NCBI GenBank assembly: GCA_018065475.1
Contig: JAGHTD010000031.1
Span: forward strand, 1 to 5,182
Origin: Candidatus Colimorpha enterica
Lineage (GTDB): Bacteria > Bacillota > Clostridia > Oscillospirales > CAG-272
Length of the DNA: 5,182 nt
Direction: 5' to 3'
The stretch's first letter is position 1. Each line of letters opens with the position of its first letter. The translations under genes were made by a program, and so were the position numbers. The notes below the pieces were generated by a model that worked only from the letters and a program-made list of their open reading frames with translations, searched no databases and was not told the DNA's origin. Positions 1 through 5,182 of the stretch are shown here, in pieces.

Positions 1-935
1 ACCGCTACCAGATGACGAGAAACGGACACAACGAGCTAATCTACGACATTATCTCCGACGCCGTGAAGAACGAAAGTCTGCTCATTCTCAACGCGGACGA
101 TCCCCTCGCCTCGGCTTACGGCAAGGATCATCCCAAGGCGGTTTACTACTCTATGGACAGGAACCGTTATTCCTCCGACGTTCCGAGAGGAAGGTACAAC
201 GATTCGGCTTTCTGCCCGATCTGCAAGCACCCTCTTAAAATGGAATACCGCACCTTTGAGAACGCGGGCAGATTCTTCTGCGAAAACTGCGGACATTCTT
301 CTCACGAGGCGAAGTACAGGGTCACCGACGTCGATCTCGACAACACGTCCTTTACCTTCGACGGGAAGTACGCCGTGTCTCTTAAATACAAGGGACTCCA
401 CAACATCTACAACTACCTTGCCGCATACACGGTATGCTGTGAGGTGGGAATAGAACCGTCACAGTCCGCCGCGGCTCTTGCCGATTTCGTCATGAACAAC
501 GGCCGTCTCACGCCGCTTACGATAGGCGGGCGCAATTCGCTCCTGCTCATCTCGAAGCACGAGAACTCCGTCTCATACAACAGCTCCATAGATTACACGC
601 TCCGCCTCGGTAAGAAGGTGGACGTTATGATCATGGTCAATTCCATCTCGAGGAAATACTACACGGGAGAGACCTCCTGGCTTTACGACATAGATTTCGA
701 GCGTTTTGACTGTGACAAGGTGGGAAAGATCATCCTCTGCGGCAAATACTGCCGCGATCTTGAGTTCCGCCTCACTCTCGGCGGATTCGGAAGCGTCAAT
801 GTGTACGAAAGCCCCGAGGATGCGGTCAGAACTCTTAAAAACAGTGAAAACGACTCAGTGATCATGACCTGCTTTGCCGACAGGGCAAGACTTATGCAGG
901 CGATAGAATCCGTTGAAGGGGAGGAAAAACGATGA
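1..935 (+). CDS. murT: MurT-like Mur ligase (lipid II isoglutaminyl synthase subunit), 5'-truncated
   Basis: Partial gene. The reading frame is open through the left edge (first full codon at 3), so the ATG at 12 is an internal methionine; residues below are counted from it. MurT proteins are cytoplasmic ATP-dependent Mur-ligase relatives. They activate the lipid II glutamate carboxylate, which GatD-supplied ammonia converts to isoglutamine. Seen here: the Mur-ligase signature NADDP (27-31), a four-cysteine zinc ribbon CPIC/CENC (Cys68, 71, 90, 93) typical of MurT, a GLHNIYNYLAA segment (128-138) of the central domain, and a C-terminal DUF1727-like domain (about 175-300) with SWLYDIDFE (222-230). 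The N-terminal P-loop lies outside the window. The usual DUF1727 motif KNPAGxN is replaced by KHENSVSYN (182-190), and the usual DxSW reads ETSW (220-223). The stop overlaps the gatD-like start as ATGA, indicating translational coupling and a joint complex. Family assignment is firm; canonical activity is uncertain. Confidence 0.85.
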   Translation, partial: RYQMTRNGHNELIYDIISDAVKNESLLILNADDPLASAYGKDHPKAVYYSMDRNRYSSDVPRGRYNDSAFCPICKHPLKMEYRTFENAGRFFCENCGHSSHEAKYRVTDVDLDNTSFTFDGKYAVSLKYKGLHNIYNYLAAYTVCCEVGIEPSQSAAALADFVMNNGRLTPLTIGGRNSLLLISKHENSVSYNSSIDYTLRLGKKVDVMIMVNSISRKYYTGETSWLYDIDFERFDCDKVGKIILCGKYCRDLEFRLTLGGFGSVNVYESPEDAVRTLKNSENDSVIMTCFADRARLMQAIESVEGEEKR

Positions 936-1660
936 AAATTAAGATCCTTCACCTTTTCCCCGATCTTATGAACCTTTATGGGGAATACGCCAACGTCACC
1001 CTTCTCACGAAGTATATGAACGAAGAGGGACTTGAAACCGAGGTCGTAAAGAGCAACGACGTTCTTCCTTTTGACGGCTTTTCGGTCGTCTATATCGGAT
1101 GCGGAACGGAGAGAGCGTCGCTCCGCGCGCTTGAACTCCTTTCTCCGATAAGGGATGAGGTCGCTGATTACGTTTCAAAGGGCGGCTTCCTGCTCCTTAC
1201 CGGAAACGCATACGAGATATTCGGCCACGAGATCATAGATATGGGCAAGAGAAACACCAAGGGGCTCGGGATATTCGACTACACGGTATTCAGGGCAAGC
1301 GGGAAAAGGTATCTCGGCGACCGCTTATATACCGACGTTGCGGGTGGGCAGAACATCATCGGATTCATGAACAAATGCGCCTACAACGACATCACCGAGA
1401 ACTATCTTTTCAACACTCACGGTCAGAGCGGGAACGGCGAAAACACCGAGGGAGAAGGCTTCATAAGCGGCAACACCGTTGCGTCCTCGCTTCTCGGCCC
1501 GCTTTTCGTCAGAAACCCGTACCTTTGCAGATGGTATCTCGACCGTCTCTACGGGTCGATCGGCTCTGAAAAGACCGCCGAGGCGGATATGAGCTTGCAG
1601 ACAAAGGCGTTTGACGCCGCTTATAAGGAATTATGCGAACTGAAAAAGAAACAGAAATAA
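932..1660 (+). CDS. gatD: GatD-like class I glutamine amidotransferase-fold protein lacking the catalytic Cys and His
   Basis: A 242-residue protein with the length and layout of GatD, the glutaminase partner of MurT. The start ATG follows an AAGGGGAGG Shine-Dalgarno (916-924) by 7 bases and overlaps the murT stop. The N-terminus has the family hallmark HLFPDLMNLYGEYAN (7-21). The C-terminal part has GNGENTEGEG (167-176) and SLLGPLFVRNP (186-196), matching the GNxG..EG and HGPLLxKNP blocks of GatD/CobQ-type amidotransferases. Three normally conserved sites differ. The nucleophile elbow, usually ICGGYQLLG, reads TGNAYEIFG (90-98), so Gly91 takes the place of Cys94 of S. aureus GatD. The HGP histidine (His189 in S. 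aureus) is Leu188. The GGGQD motif reads GCGTE (56-60). The usual ENHxGRT is also absent (MNKCAYND, 146-153). From my knowledge of the family, similar ATGN-type versions occur in Clostridia, often annotated simply as glutamine amidotransferase. Glutaminase activity is doubtful. It may be a structural or channel subunit, or a divergent enzyme. Confidence 0.82.
   Translation: MKIKILHLFPDLMNLYGEYANVTLLTKYMNEEGLETEVVKSNDVLPFDGFSVVYIGCGTERASLRALELLSPIRDEVADYVSKGGFLLLTGNAYEIFGHEIIDMGKRNTKGLGIFDYTVFRASGKRYLGDRLYTDVAGGQNIIGFMNKCAYNDITENYLFNTHGQSGNGENTEGEGFISGNTVASSLLGPLFVRNPYLCRWYLDRLYGSIGSEKTAEADMSLQTKAFDAAYKELCELKKKQK
1625..1630 (+). promoter_or_regulatory. Closely spaced Shine-Dalgarno for the HAD gene
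   Basis: AAGGAA lies within the end of the gatD-like coding sequence, only 2-3 bases before the ATG at 1633. This spacing is shorter than optimal. Ribosomes finishing the gatD-like gene at 1660 may help initiation by coupling. No other site upstream of the DxD motif offers a better start. Confidence 0.45.
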
Positions 1661-2322
1661 GGCCGGACGCCGTCTTTTTCGACCTTGACGGCACTCTGAC
1701 CGATCCGGGTCTCGGTATTACCAACTCGGTCATGTACGCGCTGAGGCATTACGGGATAGAGGTGGAGGACAGACGTTCTCTCTATACCTTCATAGGGCCT
1801 CCTCTCGTTGATTCGTTTCAAAAGTATTACGGCTTTTCGCCCGAAGAGGCAAAAAGAGCCGTGGAGATATACAGGGAATACTTCCGCGAGAAAGGGCTTT
1901 TTGAAAACGAGCTTTATCCGGGCGTGCCCGAAATGCTTGCCAAGCTGAAAGAAAACGGCTATATGATCTCCCTCGCCACGTCGAAGCCGGACGTGTTTTC
2001 GGAGAGGATAATCAGGCATTTCGGGATCGACGGATATTTCGACTTCCTTGCCGCAAACAACCTCGCCGAGACCCGTTCCGACAAAAAGGCGGTCATCGCC
2101 TATGGGCTTGAGGGGCTTGAAATAAAAGATCCCCGACGCGTCGTAATGGTCGGGGACAGAAGATACGATATAGAGGGCGGGAGCTTCTACGCTATGAAGA
2201 CCGTCGGCGTCACCTACGGTTACGGGAGCCGCGAAGAGCTCACCGGGGCGGGCGCGTCATATACCGTTGACAGCGTTTGCGGGCTTGAAAAGCTCCTTCT
2301 TTCGTTCCGTCAGTCTTCGTGA
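1633..2322 (+). CDS. HAD-superfamily phosphatase, 5'-nucleotidase/phosphoglycolate-phosphatase-like
   Basis: A 229-residue soluble HAD hydrolase of subfamily IA with a C1 helical cap. The four HAD motifs are present: DLDGT with nucleophile Asp17 and acid/base Asp19; LATSKP with Thr116; a lysine near RSDKK (148-152); and VGDRRYD with Asp175 and Asp179 binding Mg2+. The cap (about 25-95) includes FIGPPLVDSF (53-62), and GVTYGYGSREEL (192-203) follows motif IV. Both resemble the group related to Pseudomonas PA0065, annotated as 5'-nucleotidase-like. The substrate cannot be read from sequence; phosphoglycolate, a nucleotide or another small phosphate ester are all possible. The ATG at 1633 is the only standard start that keeps the catalytic DxD motif. 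It lies inside the gatD-like gene (28-base overlap), so the two are probably translationally coupled. The 3' end overlaps the convergent Dabb gene by 13 bases. Confidence 0.88.
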   Translation: MRTEKETEIRPDAVFFDLDGTLTDPGLGITNSVMYALRHYGIEVEDRRSLYTFIGPPLVDSFQKYYGFSPEEAKRAVEIYREYFREKGLFENELYPGVPEMLAKLKENGYMISLATSKPDVFSERIIRHFGIDGYFDFLAANNLAETRSDKKAVIAYGLEGLEIKDPRRVVMVGDRRYDIEGGSFYAMKTVGVTYGYGSREELTGAGASYTVDSVCGLEKLLLSFRQSS

Positions 2323-2612
2323 TCGAAGCAGAGACGAGTCTCGACGTAGGGACGGACGTATTTGTCCGCAACTGCGTTGTGTCTTGCGTCGATCCGGTAT
2401 GCGTTCAGCGCTTCGACGGTCTCGAATCTGCTTTCAAGCATTACGTCGCAGTTTGAGGACGGCAGACATTCGGTCCTGACCTCGGATGATACAAGACCGG
2501 GGATAACGCCGACGAGACTGCTCAGCCCCTTGTCGATATTGCGTTTGATTTCCGCCTTTTCAGCGTCGGACAGCGTGGTTTTCAGCTTCCAGAGAATAAT
2601 ATGGTTGATCAT
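2310..2612 (-). CDS. Dabb (stress-responsive alpha/beta-barrel) domain protein
   Basis: A complete 100-residue protein that matches the single-domain Dabb family (PF07876 type), which forms small ferredoxin-like dimeric alpha/beta barrels. Family features seen: the N-terminal strand MINHIILWKLK with His4; a helix rich in Ala/Glu/Lys (15-33); VGVIPGL (34-40); DVMLESRFETVEALNAY (56-72); and RHNAVADKYVRP (77-88) with His78. There is no signal peptide or membrane segment, so it is probably cytoplasmic. Bacterial members are mostly of unknown function; some relatives are cyclases or decarboxylation-type enzymes, so no reaction is assigned. The start at 2612 is supported by AAGGAG (2619-2624, minus strand) six bases upstream and by a sigma-A-like promoter beyond it. 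It converges on the HAD gene with a 13-base overlap. Confidence 0.87.
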   Translation of the reverse strand: MINHIILWKLKTTLSDAEKAEIKRNIDKGLSSLVGVIPGLVSSEVRTECLPSSNCDVMLESRFETVEALNAYRIDARHNAVADKYVRPYVETRLCFDHED

Positions 2613-2633
2613 TTTGATCTCCTTATGTTTTAT
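2605..2633 (+). promoter_or_regulatory. Weak candidate promoter for the LtaS-family gene
   Basis: TTGATC (2605-2610) and TTTTAT (2628-2633) are separated by 17 bases, each matching four of six sigma-A consensus positions. The position, about 60 bases before the TTG start, suits the rightward gene. The -35 element would overlap the Dabb start codon. The hexamers are weak and this may be chance. Confidence 0.25.
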
Positions 2634-2642
2634 CGTTGCCTT

Positions 2643-2671
2643 ATTTTACCACAAAAAACGAAAAATGTCAC
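2643..2671 (-). promoter_or_regulatory. Sigma-A-like promoter for the Dabb gene
   Basis: Read on the minus strand, GTGACA (complement of 2666-2671) and TAAAAT (complement of 2643-2648) are separated by exactly 17 bases, and each matches five of six consensus positions. Transcription would begin near 2636, giving a leader of about 24 bases that contains the AAGGAG ribosome site of the Dabb gene. The promoter lies directly upstream of the LtaS-family gene on the other strand, so the two promoters could interfere or share a regulator. Confidence 0.6.
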
Positions 2672-2680
2672 TACCAAACA

Positions 2681-2686
2681 GAGGTG
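2681..2686 (+). promoter_or_regulatory. Shine-Dalgarno that fixes the LtaS-family start at TTG 2693
   Basis: GAGGTG sits exactly six bases before the in-frame TTG at 2693. The earlier in-frame TTG at 2636 has no comparable site: what precedes it is T-rich. The in-frame GTG at 2684 falls inside the ribosome site itself. This favours the TTG at 2693. Confidence 0.65.
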
Positions 2687-2692
2687 TTTCAG

Positions 2693-4639
2693 TTGGAAAT
2701 CGAAAAAAAATCGGATAAAAGCGGAAAAATCGCCGGCATGATTAAGAAAATATTGCCGTTTGCTCCGTTTGCGGTGCTTGCCGTACTGTTTGCCCTGTCC
2801 TTCGGCAGAATCGACTTTGAAAAAGTCGAGACCCCCGTCGGGATACGCCTGTCGGTCATGGCGGTGCTGACCGTATCGCTCTTCGTCATCGCCGTTTACA
2901 GAAACAAGACGGTGAAGATCGTCTTCGGCTCGGTGCTCTTTGCGGCGGTCACTCCTATCATGTTCTACATTCAGGAGTGCTTCATACACGACCCTTTTAA
3001 CGGCAGTCCCGCCGTAAAAAACGAGCTTATCGACATAAATCTGATACTCATCGTGCTCCCGCTCGTCGTGCTCGCTTTCGCGTTTTCGCGTTTTTCGGCA
3101 GCCACGGCGATCGTCGCCGCCGTCACGGGCGGTATGGGCTTTGCGAACTGCCTTTCCTTCCAGTTCAGAGGAATACCGATCTACCCCTGGGACTTCCTTT
3201 CGGCGGGGACTGCGGCGCTCGTCATGAACAACTACACCGTCGATTGGACGTTTGACATCATCTTCAACCTTTTCATCACGCTTTATTTCGTTTTTGCGGC
3301 GATCCTCTGCGATTTCCGTCTGAACCTCGGGAGATGGTGGATAAGGACTTCTGCGGCGGTGCTCACCGGCGTGGTTCTCGTCGGGCTCTGCGGATGGTAC
3401 CGCTCCGACGAAGCCGTCAACAAGTACGGTTACTATCCCTACCTGTTTTCCGAGTCGTATCTCTACAAGTACAACGGCACGCCTCTTACACTTGTCTTCA
3501 CGTCGAAATATCTGACGGTCGAGAAGCCGGATAATTACAGCGTGTCGGAGATAAAGACGCTCAGCGGGGAATATCCCTCCGACAGCACCGAGATCTCGGC
3601 GGTCAAGCCGAACGTCATAGTGATAATGAACGAGGCGTTCTCCGATCCTTCGGTGCTCGGCTTCGACTTCACGGCAAGCGAGGACTATATGCCGTTTATC
3701 CACTCCCTCGAGGGCGACGATACGGCAAAGGGCTGGACGCACGTTTCGGTGCTCGGCGGAAACACGCCGAACTCCGAATACGAGTTCCTCACCGGGATGA
3801 CGATGGGCTTTCTGCCCGCCGGCTCGATCCCTTATCAGCAGTTCGTCAAGGATGAGTGCCCTAACCTCGTCACTCAGATGGAGGCGCTTGGCTACGGCAC
3901 GGTCGGTATGCACGCATACAGCTCGGGCGGATGGAAACGAAACGTCGTCTATCCCCTCCTCGGCTTCGACGAGGTCTGCTTCAGCAATCAGATGAAGATG
4001 ATCGAGAGGATAAGGACATACATCTCCGATAAGTCGATGTTCAAAAACGTCATTTCCTATCTCGAAAACAGTGAAAAGCCGCTTTTCCTCTTCGGAGTGA
4101 CTATGCAGAACCACGGCGGTTATACGACCGACTACGACAATTTCGTTCCCGACGTGACGGTGGAAGGCGTCAAGAGCAAGGCGCTGACGCAGTATCTTTC
4201 GCTTATGAAGAAGTCGGACGAGGCGTTTGAATACCTCATCGACTACATCCGCGAAAACATCACAGAGCCGACGGTCGTCCTTATGTTCGGCGATCATCAG
4301 GCAAACGACAGCGTCGTCAAGCCGATATATAACTTAAACGGCGCGGATTACACGACGCATATCTATACGTCGGTCAAGAACAGCCAGGACAGATATATCA
4401 CTCCATACGTCCTTTGGGCAAACTACGACATCGACGAGGAGAAGATGCCGGAGCATCTTTCACTCAACTACCTTGCGTCTCACCTTCTTTCTGCCCTCGG
4501 CCTGCCTCTTACGGGCTATCAGCATTGGCAGAGCGGACTTTTTGAAAAGTTCCCGGTGATCGACGCGGGCTGTATCGCCGAAAATACGGCGGACGGGATA
4601 AACTACATTCTTTTGAAAAGATCGGTTTTGACGAAATAG
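2693..4639 (+). CDS. LtaS-family membrane sulfatase-fold enzyme (lipoteichoic acid synthase-like)
   Basis: 648 residues from the TTG start, close to the length of S. aureus LtaS. A lysine-rich N-terminus leads into about six or seven hydrophobic segments (roughly 21-37, 52-69, 74-94, 114-131, 136-153, 186-206, 217-234). A linker follows, then an extracellular alkaline-phosphatase/sulfatase-fold domain (about 304-610). Expected metal and catalytic residues: Glu314 in NVIVIMNEAFSD; the probable nucleophile Thr358 in GGNTPNSEYEFLTG, equivalent to LtaS Thr300; His407; Arg416; His474 in MQNHGGY; and Asp534-His535 in FGDHQ. Such enzymes transfer glycerol-phosphate from phosphatidylglycerol to a growing polymer on the outer membrane face. 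The close relatives in Clostridia with the loop FRGIPIYPWDFLSAG (158-172) are mostly uncharacterised, so phosphoglycerol transfer to another glycan is equally possible. It appears monocistronic and divergent from the Dabb gene. The codon context shows no break or truncation. Confidence 0.88.
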   Translation: MEIEKKSDKSGKIAGMIKKILPFAPFAVLAVLFALSFGRIDFEKVETPVGIRLSVMAVLTVSLFVIAVYRNKTVKIVFGSVLFAAVTPIMFYIQECFIHDPFNGSPAVKNELIDINLILIVLPLVVLAFAFSRFSAATAIVAAVTGGMGFANCLSFQFRGIPIYPWDFLSAGTAALVMNNYTVDWTFDIIFNLFITLYFVFAAILCDFRLNLGRWWIRTSAAVLTGVVLVGLCGWYRSDEAVNKYGYYPYLFSESYLYKYNGTPLTLVFTSKYLTVEKPDNYSVSEIKTLSGEYPSDSTEISAVKPNVIVIMNEAFSDPSVLGFDFTASEDYMPFIHSLEGDDTAKGWTHVSVLGGNTPNSEYEFLTGMTMGFLPAGSIPYQQFVKDECPNLVTQMEALGYGTVGMHAYSSGGWKRNVVYPLLGFDEVCFSNQMKMIERIRTYISDKSMFKNVISYLENSEKPLFLFGVTMQNHGGYTTDYDNFVPDVTVEGVKSKALTQYLSLMKKSDEAFEYLIDYIRENITEPTVVLMFGDHQANDSVVKPIYNLNGADYTTHIYTSVKNSQDRYITPYVLWANYDIDEEKMPEHLSLNYLASHLLSALGLPLTGYQHWQSGLFEKFPVIDAGCIAENTADGINYILLKRSVLTK

Positions 4640-4720
4640 CCCTTTTCAACAGAATTGAATATAACTTTATTTTCGGAAAGAAGAACAGAGTAAGCGGATT
4701 TTTCTCGCTGAAATAACGGT
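4640..4720. other. AT-rich intergenic gap between the LtaS-family and DUF5662 genes
   Basis: An 81-base spacer with no ORF. It contains a TATAAC hexamer (4660-4665) that could be a -10 element, but no acceptable -35 lies 16-18 bases upstream. A 4-base inverted repeat, AGCG (4693-4696) and CGCT (4706-4709), is too weak and lacks a following T tract to be called a terminator. Whether the next gene has its own promoter is therefore unresolved. Confidence 0.4.
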
Positions 4721-5182
4721 ATGAAATTATTCGGTCATCTCAAGACGGTCATAAAGCACCGCCACGCGGTTTTCGCTCTTTGCAGAAAATGCGGAATAGG
4801 TATTCAGGGACTTACCCACGATCTCAGCAAGTTCACGCCTACGGAGTTCATCCCGAGCGTGAAATATTTTACCGGCACCCGCAGTCCCAACGAGGGGGAG
4901 CGTGCCGCCTACGGTTACTCCAAGGCGTGGCTCCACCATAAGGGCAGAAACAAACATCATTTTGAATACTGGTTTGACTACAATATGTCGAAGCACAGGG
5001 TAGAGCCGGTGCGTATGCCCGAAAGATTTGTCGTCGAGATGTTCTGCGACAGGGTAGCGGCGAGCAAGACCTACCGCGGGAAGGAATATTCGGAGGATTA
5101 TCCGCTGTTTTACTTCCTTAAAGGAAAGGCGAACAGGGTGATAGACCGCCGGACCTCCGACGAGCTCGAGGCGCTCCTCACC
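4721..5182 (+). CDS. DUF5662-family protein, 3'-truncated by the window
   Basis: The frame is open from ATG 4721 to the right edge, giving 154 residues without a stop. An in-frame TGA at 4709-4711 excludes any earlier start, and no strong Shine-Dalgarno precedes the ATG. The sequence matches the pattern I know for DUF5662 proteins: GLTHDLSKFTPTEF (30-43), KYFTGTRSPNEGERAAYGYS (48-67), AWLHHKGRNKHHFEYW (69-84), MPERFVVEMFCDRVAASKTY (99-118). The function is unknown. The family is normally a little under or around 200 residues, so most of it is probably here. The ordered polar residues His13/His15, His33-Asp34, His72-His73, His79-His80 and Asp110 look like a metal site resembling the HD phosphohydrolase superfamily; that is an inference. 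The protein is soluble, with no signal peptide. Confidence 0.8.
   Translation, partial: MKLFGHLKTVIKHRHAVFALCRKCGIGIQGLTHDLSKFTPTEFIPSVKYFTGTRSPNEGERAAYGYSKAWLHHKGRNKHHFEYWFDYNMSKHRVEPVRMPERFVVEMFCDRVAASKTYRGKEYSEDYPLFYFLKGKANRVIDRRTSDELEALLT

Noticed and set aside
12..14. ATG at 12 as the true start of the murT-like gene
   Set aside because: The frame continues upstream to the window edge, with residues (RYQ before MTRNG) that fit the interior MurT segment usually close to RDQLDRYG. The nucleotide-binding N-terminus is missing, so the gene is cut by the window.
36..401. Minus-strand open frame of 121 codons inside the murT-like gene
   Set aside because: It lies antisense to the zinc ribbon and central domain of a clearly real gene and resembles no family.
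1621..2019. Minus-strand open frame of 132 codons across the gatD/HAD junction
   Set aside because: It spans two well-supported genes on the other strand, and its translation has no recognisable motif.
2331..2342. Inverted repeat GAGAC-GA-GTCTC just after the HAD stop, considered as a terminator
   Set aside because: The loop is only two bases, no T tract follows on either strand, and it lies inside the Dabb coding sequence.
2362..2718. Plus-strand open frame of 118 codons across the Dabb gene
   Set aside because: It is the complement of the Dabb coding sequence, which matches its family along its full length. The apparent hydrophobic stretch comes from reading that complement.
2630..4297. 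A 555-codon open frame on the minus strand, antisense to most of the LtaS-family gene
   Set aside because: Its translation is dominated by Arg, His, Asp, Glu and Val with no recognisable domain, as expected for the complement of a biased coding frame. The plus-strand frame has clear catalytic motifs and membrane segments, and no convincing promoter or start supports the antisense frame.
4693..4709. AGCG/CGCT inverted repeat downstream of the LtaS-family gene, considered as a terminator
   Set aside because: The stem is four base pairs plus a possible wobble, and the T run is in the loop rather than after the stem.
4727..4996. Minus-strand open frame of 89 codons antisense to the DUF5662 gene
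   Set aside because: The plus-strand frame is open to the window edge and carries the conserved family blocks; the antisense frame does not resemble anything.

Overview
The window suggests a chromosomal segment of a Gram-positive bacterium, most likely a member of the Clostridia (Firmicutes) of moderate GC content. The grounds are a MurT/GatD-type gene pair, an LtaS-type membrane sulfatase-fold enzyme, clear purine-rich Shine-Dalgarno sites, a TTG start and family versions that resemble clostridial proteins. The genus cannot be read from the sequence. There are six protein-coding genes and no RNA genes, CRISPR arrays, insertion sequences or long repeats. Gene density is very high, and the two intergenic gaps are each about 80 bases.

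Left block (1-2322, plus strand): a 5'-truncated murT-like gene, a gatD-like gene and a HAD-family phosphatase gene. They form a compact operon with an ATGA overlap between the first two and a 28-base overlap between the second and third. MurT/GatD normally amidates the glutamate of lipid II during peptidoglycan synthesis. Here the GatD-like protein lacks the catalytic cysteine and histidine of the family, and its MurT-like partner has altered C-terminal motifs. The pair may therefore do different or ammonia-dependent chemistry. This is the most interesting feature of the window.

Middle (2310-2612, minus strand): a small Dabb (stress-responsive alpha/beta-barrel) protein gene, convergent with the phosphatase gene and overlapping its 3' end by 13 bases. 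It has a well-formed sigma-A-like promoter and Shine-Dalgarno site in the short divergent gap to its right.

Right block (2693-5182, plus strand): a 648-residue LtaS-family enzyme (lipoteichoic-acid-synthase-like, membrane anchored with an extracellular catalytic domain), whose best start is a TTG at 2693. An 81-base AT-rich gap follows, then a DUF5662-type gene that runs off the right edge. The DUF5662 protein carries an ordered set of His/Asp residues resembling an HD-type metal site.

Two cell-envelope functions (lipid II modification and a teichoic-acid-type polymerase) thus lie about 1 kb apart, but on separate transcription units. No obvious previously undescribed multi-gene defence or mobile system is visible. 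The novelty lies in the non-canonical MurT/GatD pair.
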